Shown here: positions 1 through 6,380 of the stretch, in pieces | How positions within the stretch are numbered: the stretch's first letter is position 1 | How the letters are laid out: every line of letters starts with the position of its first letter | From: Bacteroidota bacterium | GTDB lineage: Bacteria > Bacteroidota > Bacteroidia > J057 | DNA: 15,903 nt | NCBI GenBank assembly: GCA_004292985.1 | Contig: RDXT01000811.1 | Span: 1 to 15,903, forward strand | Direction: 5' to 3' | Notes under the pieces: generated by a model | The model's database searches: none | Seen by the model: the letters and a program-made list of their open reading frames with translations, nothing else | What the model was told of the DNA's origin: nothing | Translations under genes and position numbers: made by a program

Positions 1-525
1 ACTGGCGATGGCAATCACCTCCCCGTCGCCGTCTTCGATGTCGCCCGAGGACCTGATCGTAAATGCTTCACCGGGCATCCAGGCAGAATACTCCTCCTCC
101 CTGGCTTCCACCACAACCATCACTTTTTCTTCCGGCTTCAGCCAGTAGGCCAGGTCGCCATAGTCTTTCAGAAACTGGCTGATCAGTTTGGTTTCATTGG
201 CTCCGTTGATGGAGTCGGCCATGTTAAACGAGTAGCTAAAGCCTTTTTTACCCGGATTTTCGGGTGCAACCTGCCACACCCGTATGCCGCTGCTGCGCCG
301 GGTTTTGAATACGACCCCAAAGCCGGGCACATAGGAGCTGCTCTCCTGCTCACCCAGCGCGATTTCCGGAAAGTCTGCGGAGACACCGCTCGACTGGAGC
401 ATTTCATCGAGCATGCGCTGCATCACTGCTACCTCCTGACGGATGATTTCGGCATCGGGCTGCTGCGCCACAAGAAAGAGGGGCAGCGCAAAAATGAGGA
501 TCAATAGGTTGATTTTCAATGACAT
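1..525 (-). CDS. small secreted protein, third gene of ECF sigma operon (3' end outside window)
   Basis: An open frame runs from an ATG at 525 to the window edge without a stop (175 codons seen), so the gene is partial. The first ~20 residues (MSLKINLLILIFALPLFLVA, then QQ) form a clear Sec signal peptide with a basic start and a hydrophobic core, so the product is exported. The rest is soluble and acidic, with no motif I can name; segments such as FLKDYGDLAYWLKPEEKVMV resemble secreted proteins I have seen beside sigma/anti-sigma pairs in this phylum, but that is recollection. The start lies 10 nt downstream of the anti-sigma stop, so it is almost certainly co-transcribed with the sigma and anti-sigma genes. 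It could be an envelope effector or sensor of that regulon. Function unknown. Confidence 0.8.
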   Translation of the reverse strand, partial: MSLKINLLILIFALPLFLVAQQPDAEIIRQEVAVMQRMLDEMLQSSGVSADFPEIALGEQESSSYVPGFGVVFKTRRSSGIRVWQVAPENPGKKGFSYSFNMADSINGANETKLISQFLKDYGDLAYWLKPEEKVMVVVEAREEEYSAWMPGEAFTIRSSGDIEDGDGEVIAIAS

Positions 526-535
526 ATCATTCAGA

Positions 536-1213
536 TTAAGGATTCATACGTTGGGTTAACAGCCAGGCCGTTTCCTGCTGTTTGCGGTCGGTCCAGGCCT
601 CCATTTGCTGAAAGCTGGTCTGTATCTGACGCAGATCGCTCTGTCGCTGCCGCTCTAAGTAGTAGGAAAAGGACTGAAATACAGCTTCATAACGATCATT
701 TTGCTCCTGCTGGGTACTTTTCAGCAGGTTGCGGGTGCGCTGGGCCTGCCTGTGGTCGAGGCTGTCGAGCATGCGCTGCACCTGAGAAGCACTCACCGAT
801 GCTTCCTGCAGGGCTACCAGGGCCTGATAGAGGCTGTCGTTCCGGGTACTGCTGTCCTCATCGGGGGTGGCAGGCTGGGGCTGGCCCAGGGTGATTACAA
901 GGGCTGTGTCTGTTTTTTCAATGCGGATGCCGGAGAGCAGCACCGTGGCCAGTGCCAGGAAGGCCAGGGCAGCGGCAATCGCCCAGCCATAGTTTCGGCG
1001 GCTGGGCCGCAGGTGGATCATAAGGGGCTGGACCGGGATGTCGGTTTCCGGTGCCTGCTCCCGCAGCCCGGAGCGAACCCGCTCCCATGCGTGAAGCCTT
1101 TCCTGCGCTTCGGGGTGAGCGGCCAGGTATTGCTCCATGCGCGCCTGAAGGGAGGGGGTCGCCTCTCCGTAGAGGTAGTCCATCCAGTCCGGTTCTGTGG
1201 GTGTAAAGTTCAT
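536..1213 (-). CDS. anti-sigma-factor-like single-pass membrane protein
   Basis: 225 residues. The N-terminal ~55 residues (DWMDYLYGEATPSLQARMEQYL, cited here only to EQ) have the pattern of anti-sigma domains: an aromatic/acidic 'YLYGE' start followed by an amphipathic helix. The Cys ligands of zinc-type anti-sigmas are absent (AAHPEAQERL where HxxxCxxC would sit), so this would be a zinc-free type. One transmembrane helix lies at about 76-96 (GWAIAAALAFLALATVLL), after a basic RPSRR stop, which places the N-terminus in the cytoplasm. The outer ~125 residues are Gln/Glu/Arg-rich and probably coiled-coil. Its ATG overlaps the sigma factor stop in an ATGA (4 nt), the usual arrangement for a sigma/anti-sigma pair. 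The role is inferred from position and topology rather than from a specific motif. Confidence 0.78.
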   Translation of the reverse strand: MNFTPTEPDWMDYLYGEATPSLQARMEQYLAAHPEAQERLHAWERVRSGLREQAPETDIPVQPLMIHLRPSRRNYGWAIAAALAFLALATVLLSGIRIEKTDTALVITLGQPQPATPDEDSSTRNDSLYQALVALQEASVSASQVQRMLDSLDHRQAQRTRNLLKSTQQEQNDRYEAVFQSFSYYLERQRQSDLRQIQTSFQQMEAWTDRKQQETAWLLTQRMNP

Positions 1214-1794
1214 ATTCTCAGGTCATTAGGTACATTCCATACTTCAAGGGTGCGCCTCAGGTGTTCGAGGGCGTAGTAGAGCCGGGACTTTGCGGTATTT
1301 TCCGAAATCTGAAGTGTTTCGGCAATTTCGCGGAAGGTAAGGCCCTCATATTCTTTCATAATGACTACTGTCCGCTGGTTTTCGGGCAGGCCGTTCATTG
1401 CCTTTTGCAGGAGGCTACCCCAGTGCTGCTGCTGCGCCAGTTCGTCACCCGAAGCCTGCGTGGCCGGGAGCTGTATATGCTCCACATCCACAGAAGCTTC
1501 GCTTTTTTGTCCTTTGCGGAGCAGGCTATTGCAGTGATTTACAGCGATCTGGTAGATCCAGGGGCGAAATTTCGCCGGGTCGCGCAGGGTCGCCATGTTG
1601 CGGCAGAGGCTCAGGGCGCTTTCCTGCGCTACCTCCTGCGCCATCTCACGGCTGTCGCTGCGCCTGCCAAAATACTTCAGCGCAAACTGGTATATCTTCG
1701 GATGCCAGACCCGCAGCAGGCGTTCGAGGGCCGCGGTATCGCCCCGCTGAGCCTCTTCGATCCAGAGATGGGTATGTTCAGGTATCGCAGCCAT
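1210..1794 (-). CDS. RNA polymerase ECF-type sigma-70 factor
   Basis: 194 residues from the ATG at 1794. Region 2 spans about 24-95, with WIYQIAVNHCNSLLRK being the typical region 2.4 end. Region 4 spans about 126-184 (LPENQRTVVIMKEYEGLTFREIAETL as a family pattern; helix-turn-helix GLTFREIAETLQISENTAKS). The two regions are joined by a short linker with no region 3, as in ECF factors. It directs RNA polymerase to an unknown regulon and is presumably held inactive by the membrane protein encoded next. An in-frame ATG also exists at 1872, giving 26 extra residues rich in Phe, Pro and Leu. I prefer 1794 because ECF proteins normally start shortly before region 2 and the extra segment looks untranslated. 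No Shine-Dalgarno is visible at either start. Confidence 0.93.
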   Translation of the reverse strand: MAAIPEHTHLWIEEAQRGDTAALERLLRVWHPKIYQFALKYFGRRSDSREMAQEVAQESALSLCRNMATLRDPAKFRPWIYQIAVNHCNSLLRKGQKSEASVDVEHIQLPATQASGDELAQQQHWGSLLQKAMNGLPENQRTVVIMKEYEGLTFREIAETLQISENTAKSRLYYALEHLRRTLEVWNVPNDLRI

Positions 1795-1929
1795 ATATAC
1801 CCTAAGATGCAGCAGCGGGAAAAATAGTTCTTTGTCCGGGGAAAAAAATGTGCTTCTCCCCTGCTCCGGCACCTTCTAATCTAAGAGAAAAATCCATACC
1901 TTGGAGTACAGAAACCTGATACAAATCGC

Positions 1930-2397
1930 TTGGAAACAGAAATTGAAATAATAGGCCCCAATGACGTCGGGAAACTGGAGCAGCTCGTTTCCATTTTCAG
2001 GGACGTTTTTGAAACAGAGGACGATAAACGGCCCGACAATACCTATTTGCAGAAACTCTTGCATAAAGACAATTTCCTCGCGGTTGTTGCACGGGTGAAT
2101 GGCCAGATTGTTGGCGGGCTGACCGTTTATCTGCTTGACCTGTATTACTCCGAAAAACCCTTGGCATACCTTTACGATATTGCCGTATTAACAGCATATC
2201 AAAGGAAAGGCATTGGGAAAAAGCTCATCGCATTTACCCTTGAATATTGTAGAAATCAGGGAATTGAAGAGCTTTTCGTTCAGGCGGAAAAGGCTGATGA
2301 TCATGCCATTAGCTTCTACCGTATGACCCAGGCGACAAGAGAAGAGCAGGTTATTCACTTTTCATACACGCTAAGAAGTGAAACCGAAGTATATTAA
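1930..2397 (+). CDS. GNAT acetyltransferase, AAC(3)-I-like
   Basis: 155 residues starting at a TTG; the frame is open only back to 1885 and has no ATG or GTG there, so TTG is the best start. The GNAT core is visible: LAYLYDIAVLTAYQRKGIG gives strand 4 and the acetyl-CoA pyrophosphate loop Q/R-x-x-G-x-G at residues 91-96. The order of conserved blocks (VxGGLTVY at ~61-67, LYDIAV at 81-86, FVQAEKADDHAISFY at 116-130, EEQVIHF at 138-144) matches aminoglycoside 3-N-acetyltransferase type I and its chromosomal relatives. Family members acetylate the 3-amino group of gentamicin-like drugs, but many chromosomal homologues have unknown substrates, so resistance cannot be assumed. It lies 59 nt before the VOC gene on the same strand. 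The base composition is clearly AT-richer than the neighbours. Confidence 0.85.
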   Translation: METEIEIIGPNDVGKLEQLVSIFRDVFETEDDKRPDNTYLQKLLHKDNFLAVVARVNGQIVGGLTVYLLDLYYSEKPLAYLYDIAVLTAYQRKGIGKKLIAFTLEYCRNQGIEELFVQAEKADDHAISFYRMTQATREEQVIHFSYTLRSETEVY

Positions 2398-2456
2398 CCC
2401 CAGTGAAAACCACGCATAACAGCAGCCAGTAACCCAGACACCCTAACCCAATACAC

Positions 2457-2834
2457 ATGAAAAAGGTAACCGGAATTGGAGGCGTATTTTTTAAATGCAA
2501 AGACCCCCATAAAATTAAAGAGTGGTACAAAACCCATCTGGGGCTTGACACCAACGAATATGGGGCAAGTTTTGAGTGGCGGCAGGAGGAAGACCCGACC
2601 AAAAAGGGATTTACCCAATGGAGTCCGTTTTCTGAAACCACAAAGTATTTTGCCCCCTCAACCAAGGAGTTTATGATTAACTACAGGGTTGAGAATCTGG
2701 AAGCGCTTGTAGAGCAACTCAGGCAGGAAGGCGTAACCATTGTGGATGACATCGAAGTGGTTGAGTATGGAAAATTTGTCCATATCCTTGATGCTGAGGA
2801 CAATAAGATCGAGCTTTGGGAACCTGTTGACTAA
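2457..2834 (+). CDS. VOC (glyoxalase/bleomycin-resistance fold) family protein
   Basis: 125 residues from the ATG at 2457. It has two beta-alpha-beta-beta-beta modules. The first begins at VTGIGGVFFKCKDPHKIKEW, with the WY..HLGL helix end at 23-30. The second begins at MINYRVENLEALVEQL and ends with FVHILDAEDNKIELWEP, the classic VOC terminus carrying a metal-binding Glu (ELWEP, residue ~119-122). The first-strand position that holds a metal His in glyoxalase I is occupied by Gly (IGGVFF), so any metal site is atypical. The superfamily covers glyoxalases, dioxygenases and antibiotic-binding proteins; this short single-domain type is usually uncharacterised. It follows the acetyltransferase by 59 nt and could share its transcript. 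Its DNA is the most AT-rich of the window. Substrate unknown. Confidence 0.88.
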   Translation: MKKVTGIGGVFFKCKDPHKIKEWYKTHLGLDTNEYGASFEWRQEEDPTKKGFTQWSPFSETTKYFAPSTKEFMINYRVENLEALVEQLRQEGVTIVDDIEVVEYGKFVHILDAEDNKIELWEPVD

Positions 2835-2842
2835 TCGGGGCG

Positions 2843-4309
2843 CTATGCATTCATAAATACCTCCGCAATACTCAGGGGACGAAGGGTAAATCGTTTTTTG
2901 ATATGATGCCCGCCAATCCGCTGTAGAATATCGCGCAGGGTTTCGATTACCTCGATGGTGTGGTCACCTTTGTTGATCATCACACACTCTGCCATCGCAG
3001 CGTGGGCGGCATCTGTAATTTCTGAGCGGGTAGCCACACCCGATTTATTGAGGGTTTCGAGCACTTGTGTAGCCCATATCACCGGCACATGTGCGGCTTC
3101 GCATATCCAGAGAATTTCCTCCTGTATTTCGCTCATCCGCTCGAAACCGATCTCCACTGCGAGGTCCCCGCGCGCGATCATAACCCCCAGCGAAGCCTGT
3201 TGCATTCCCCGGAGCAATAAGTCTGGCAGGTATTTTACGGCATCGGGGGTTTCGATTTTCAAAATGATCCGGGGTGGCTCAGGGGTATTTTTCGCCAGTT
3301 CCTGCTCCAGCGCATCGAGGTCCGAAGGATGCCTCACAAAGGAGTACCCCAGCAGGTCGGCGTGGGCGCAGATAAAGGGCAGGCAGGCTTTGTCGAAATC
3401 GGTCAATGGGGAAATGGACAGTTCCGAATCCGGAAAATTAATCCCTTTGCCCGCTTTGATCACCTGTTTTGCCGAGGCAATCCGGACAATCCGCATGGCA
3501 GCGCGGCCCTCGTCCACCGTTTCGATGAGGCCTTTAATAATCCCATCATCTATAAACACCCGCTCCCCTTTTTTGAGCATGGCAATAATTCCCGGCTCAT
3601 GGGGGCTGATCACAATATCCTCTTTCTGAAAGCCCGATGCATCCTCTGCCAGCCAGACCACGGCACCTTCTTTTACCTTTACAACGCCTTTTTTCTTTCC
3701 TTTTTTCATCAGGGTAGTCCTGATTTTGGGGCCGGCCATGTCCATATAGATTTTACACGTGATGCCCGTGTGCCGGGACGCCCTTTTGATCTGGTGAATC
3801 ATTTTCGCCCAGGTAGCCTCATCGTCGTGGGCACAGTTGATCCGCGCCACATTCATCCCGTTTTGCAGCAGGGATTTTACCTGGGCATAATTGTCGGCAA
3901 AGGATACATCGAAGGTGACCATCAGCCAGGGCGTAATGTCATCGCTTTTGGGACCGAAGAGCTTCCTGCTTTTGGCTTCGATTTCCATTCGGCCGAATTC
4001 AAAGGTGCAGGCTGCCAGTTCCTCAGGGGCATAGCTGCTCCCCAGCCGCTGCAGGATGGCCTGAAGCTGGCAGTAGATATGGCTTTCGGAGCTGGCCAGC
4101 GAAGAGAGGCCGTGAATGTGCAACTGGTCCTGCAATTCGCGGATGTCCTCGGTGCGCAGCGTGAGGTACTGGATCAGGTTCTGCGCTGCCAGTTGGTGCT
4201 CCGGATGAATCTTGCTCAGCAGGGCCTGCCGCTTCTGTACTTCCAGCAGCATCCGCTGTCCGATGGTATTCAGTTGCTGTTGTATATGATCCAATGAACC
4301 TGTTGTCAT
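2843..4309 (-). CDS. atypical pyruvate kinase with helical N-terminal extension
   Basis: 488 residues. Residues 1-120 form a helical extension with LSKIHPEHQLAAQNLIQYLT and GLSSLASSESHI, which I recognise as the hallmark of a distinct bacterial pyruvate kinase-like group. The catalytic barrel follows: GMNVARINCAHD at 151-161 (PEP-binding Arg156), DMAGPKIRT at 190-198, GINFPDSELSISPLTDFDK at 289-307, SFVRHPSDL at 323-331, KIET at 351-354 (catalytic Lys351, metal-binding Glu353), ARGDLAVEIG at 379-388 (Asp382) and ATQVLETL at 413-420 (Thr414). The B domain is at about 200-285. The usual regulatory C-terminal domain of ~120 residues is missing and the normal SGETA loop is replaced by MINKG. The likely reaction is PEP plus ADP to pyruvate plus ATP, but a different acceptor cannot be excluded. 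It is transcribed alone. Confidence 0.9.
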   Translation of the reverse strand: MTTGSLDHIQQQLNTIGQRMLLEVQKRQALLSKIHPEHQLAAQNLIQYLTLRTEDIRELQDQLHIHGLSSLASSESHIYCQLQAILQRLGSSYAPEELAACTFEFGRMEIEAKSRKLFGPKSDDITPWLMVTFDVSFADNYAQVKSLLQNGMNVARINCAHDDEATWAKMIHQIKRASRHTGITCKIYMDMAGPKIRTTLMKKGKKKGVVKVKEGAVVWLAEDASGFQKEDIVISPHEPGIIAMLKKGERVFIDDGIIKGLIETVDEGRAAMRIVRIASAKQVIKAGKGINFPDSELSISPLTDFDKACLPFICAHADLLGYSFVRHPSDLDALEQELAKNTPEPPRIILKIETPDAVKYLPDLLLRGMQQASLGVMIARGDLAVEIGFERMSEIQEEILWICEAAHVPVIWATQVLETLNKSGVATRSEITDAAHAAMAECVMINKGDHTIEVIETLRDILQRIGGHHIKKRFTLRPLSIAEVFMNA

Positions 4310-4480
4310 ATCCTGGGGCCTAAGGGTACCGGAAAGCTAAGATCAGGTCTGATTACCCCGCATTTGCATGAGAAATATCACAGCGGGGGCTGATTTTTAT
4401 GTTTCAGAAAAGGTTGTTATTGTCTTCATACCCAGCATCACAAACAGGCAAATCAGCATAATTCCTTCTCACATTACACC

Positions 4481-4546
4481 CCCTCCCTATCCGTAAGGTT
4501 TGGAGGGAAATCTGGTCATTACTTTCGGCAGGCAGGGATACTTTTG
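4481..4546 (+). promoter_or_regulatory. candidate promoter and leader hairpin of the T9SS protein gene
   Basis: Two matches to the Bacteroidota -7 box TAnnTTTG lie upstream of the ATG at 4564. TACTTTCG at 4520-4527 has TTTG at 4499-4502, a 17-nt spacer. TACTTTTG at 4539-4546 is a perfect -7 box but has no good -33 element. CCCTCC (4481-4486) and GGAGGG (4502-4507) can pair across a 15-nt loop and overlap the first candidate. These are sequence matches only; neither is decisive. Confidence 0.3.
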
Positions 4547-4563
4547 AGGAAAACTCCTTTGAT

Positions 4564-6252
4564 ATGCCCCGATTTTCGCAAACACCCTCTCCCAGGTTCA
4601 ACCAAAATTTCAGATTAAAGCTGGCTGGCGCTCTTCTCGGAGGTGCTGCTGTCGTAGCCGCACTCTTATTTTTCTTTAGCCCCAGCTCCACCACTTCGGT
4701 CTGTGGCCCCTGCACCACCACCATTTCCACCGTCAGCACGGCCACCTTAAGCCCCTCCTCCGGAAACGTCATCTGCATCACCGCTACCGGAGACTTCCGG
4801 GGTATCATCCGCCGGGGCAGCAGTTCCGGCACCGGCACGGTAACCATCTGCAACGAAGGTAAAATAAGCGGCGCTACCCTCGAATTTAACAGAGGGGTGA
4901 ATGTGATTCAGAATTACGGTACGATGAATCCGTCTGTGTTTCAGTTCAACAGCAGCACGACCAGCAACAGCATCACCAACTACGAGGGTGCCAGCGCCAC
5001 CTTTTCCACCTTCAGCCTGTACAAAGACAATACACTTTTTGATAACTACGGTACATTTACTTCGGGGTCCTTTTCGCTGAGTTCCGGCGCGGACTTCACC
5101 AACCACTCCGGCGGCACGGTCTCTACGGAGCGCGTCGAGGTCAACAGCAACTGTGTCCTCCGGAATGAAGGCACCTGGAGCGCCGCAGGCAGCTTTCAGG
5201 TCAACAGCAATGCCACGGCTACCAGTTTGACCAAACTCAGCATCACCGGATTTCTGGAAAACAATGCCTCTTTCACCGCCGAAGGGGAGCTGAGTATGGG
5301 GGGCAATCTGAATATGAACAGCAATTCTACCACAAGCCTCAGCGGGACAGTCACGGTGGGGGGCAACGTAGAAGCCAACAAAACCTTTACCCAGTCGGGC
5401 ACAATGCAGGTCAGCGGTAATGTAAATGTAAACAGCAATGCACAGGTAACGGTATCCGGGCTTATCAGCGTGGGCCAAAACCTGACCAACAATGGCTACA
5501 TAGATGGCCCTGCGGTGGCCTCCGGCAACTGGGGCCGCGTGAACGTGGCGGGTGTCACTACCCAAAACTCAAACGGTCGCCTGCGCTACAACCTCGATGT
5601 CTGCGATGCAGGCAATCCTCCCTCCGGAATGGACTATAACTACGGCACCAAACAATCTACCGTAACCCATTGCATCAACACGCCCGTCGGCCTGCTGCCC
5701 GTAGAGTGGGGAGAAGTACGGGCAAAGGAGTCTCCGGAAGGAATCACCATTTCCTGGACGACCTTTAAAGAGCTGAACAACAACTATTTCACGCTGGAGC
5801 GCAGCACAGATGCACGCGGATTTGAGCCTGTGGCCGATATCGCCAGCCTGGGAAACAGCGACGAGCCCCGGCAATATGAGGTTAGCGACGCCCGTCCACC
5901 CGCAGGCCGCCTCTATTACCGCATCCGCCAGACCGACTACGACGGCCAGCACGATTGGTCTTCGGTGGTGGAAACAAGCTGGAGCGCTCCCGCATTTGAT
6001 GTTTCTTTTTACCCCAATCCGGTGAGCGACAAAGGCACCCTAAAGGTGATGGCCAGCGAGCAGGGTGATGCGCTTGTCCGCATACTCGATCAGACGGGCC
6101 GCGAAGTCACGCGCCAGGACGCAGACTTGTTGCCCGGCGAGAACCTCTTCAATTTTGAAACGGCCTCCTGGACCTCTGGCATGTATGTGATCGAGGTCAA
6201 ACGCAGTGTGGCGGGGGCTTCGCCGGTTATCTTCAAAATCGTGAAGCAGTAA
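4564..6252 (+). CDS. large secreted repeat-rich protein with type IX secretion sorting domain
   Basis: 562 residues. Basic residues then a hydrophobic stretch at ~19-38 (KLAGALLGGAAVVAALLFFF) make a Sec signal or signal anchor. Residues ~45-370 are very rich in Ser, Thr, Asn and Gly and show loose repeats around the VNSN motif (193-196, 213-216, 251-254, 289-292) and GGNV/SGNV turns; this looks like a parallel beta-helix or adhesin-type stalk. Residues 377-470 match the fibronectin-like module common before sorting domains in this phylum (LPVEWGEV, NNYFTLERSTD, YYRIRQTDYDGQ). Residues 483-562 are a T9SS type A sorting domain (YPNPVSD, TSGMYVIEV, final FKIVKQ), so the product should cross the outer membrane and be surface-attached or released. 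No enzymatic domain is seen; a structural or adhesive role is inferred. Confidence 0.88.
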   Translation: MPRFSQTPSPRFNQNFRLKLAGALLGGAAVVAALLFFFSPSSTTSVCGPCTTTISTVSTATLSPSSGNVICITATGDFRGIIRRGSSSGTGTVTICNEGKISGATLEFNRGVNVIQNYGTMNPSVFQFNSSTTSNSITNYEGASATFSTFSLYKDNTLFDNYGTFTSGSFSLSSGADFTNHSGGTVSTERVEVNSNCVLRNEGTWSAAGSFQVNSNATATSLTKLSITGFLENNASFTAEGELSMGGNLNMNSNSTTSLSGTVTVGGNVEANKTFTQSGTMQVSGNVNVNSNAQVTVSGLISVGQNLTNNGYIDGPAVASGNWGRVNVAGVTTQNSNGRLRYNLDVCDAGNPPSGMDYNYGTKQSTVTHCINTPVGLLPVEWGEVRAKESPEGITISWTTFKELNNNYFTLERSTDARGFEPVADIASLGNSDEPRQYEVSDARPPAGRLYYRIRQTDYDGQHDWSSVVETSWSAPAFDVSFYPNPVSDKGTLKVMASEQGDALVRILDQTGREVTRQDADLLPGENLFNFETASWTSGMYVIEVKRSVAGASPVIFKIVKQ

Positions 6253-6283
6253 GGGTTTGCGTGGGGCACGCAGAGGGTTGGAG

Positions 6284-6357
6284 TTCACGCAGAGAAAGGG
6301 AGAAGCAGAGACGCAGATATGAATTTTATCCTCTGCGTCTTTGCGCCTCTGCGTGAA
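6284..6357. repeat. imperfect inverted repeat between convergent genes
   Basis: The left arm (6284-6317) begins TTCACGCAGAG and ends AGACGCAGA. The right arm (6332-6357) reads as the inverse complement at both ends (TCTGCGTCT and CTCTGCGTGAA), with a 14-nt AT-rich centre. A further CACGCAGAG copy lies at 6267-6275. Similar CGCAGAGACGCAG-type palindromes recur between genes in several bacterial genomes (recollection). It sits between two convergent genes and could end transcription from both sides, although T-runs are weak. Confidence 0.7.
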
Positions 6358-6380
6358 ACAAGACCATTTAGATAAAACCC

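Noticed and set aside
1795..1872. Upstream ATG start (1872) for the first sigma factor
   Set aside because: The 26 added residues do not resemble the N-terminus of ECF factors; the ATG at 1794 places region 2 at the usual distance.
3329..4297. 322-codon open frame antisense to the pyruvate kinase gene
   Set aside because: The translation is without motifs and the opposite strand has full catalytic signatures.
4356..4395. Plus-strand intrinsic terminator (CCCCGC/GCGGGG then T-rich)
   Set aside because: No plus-strand gene ends nearby, the loop is 21 nt and the T-run begins several bases after the stem.
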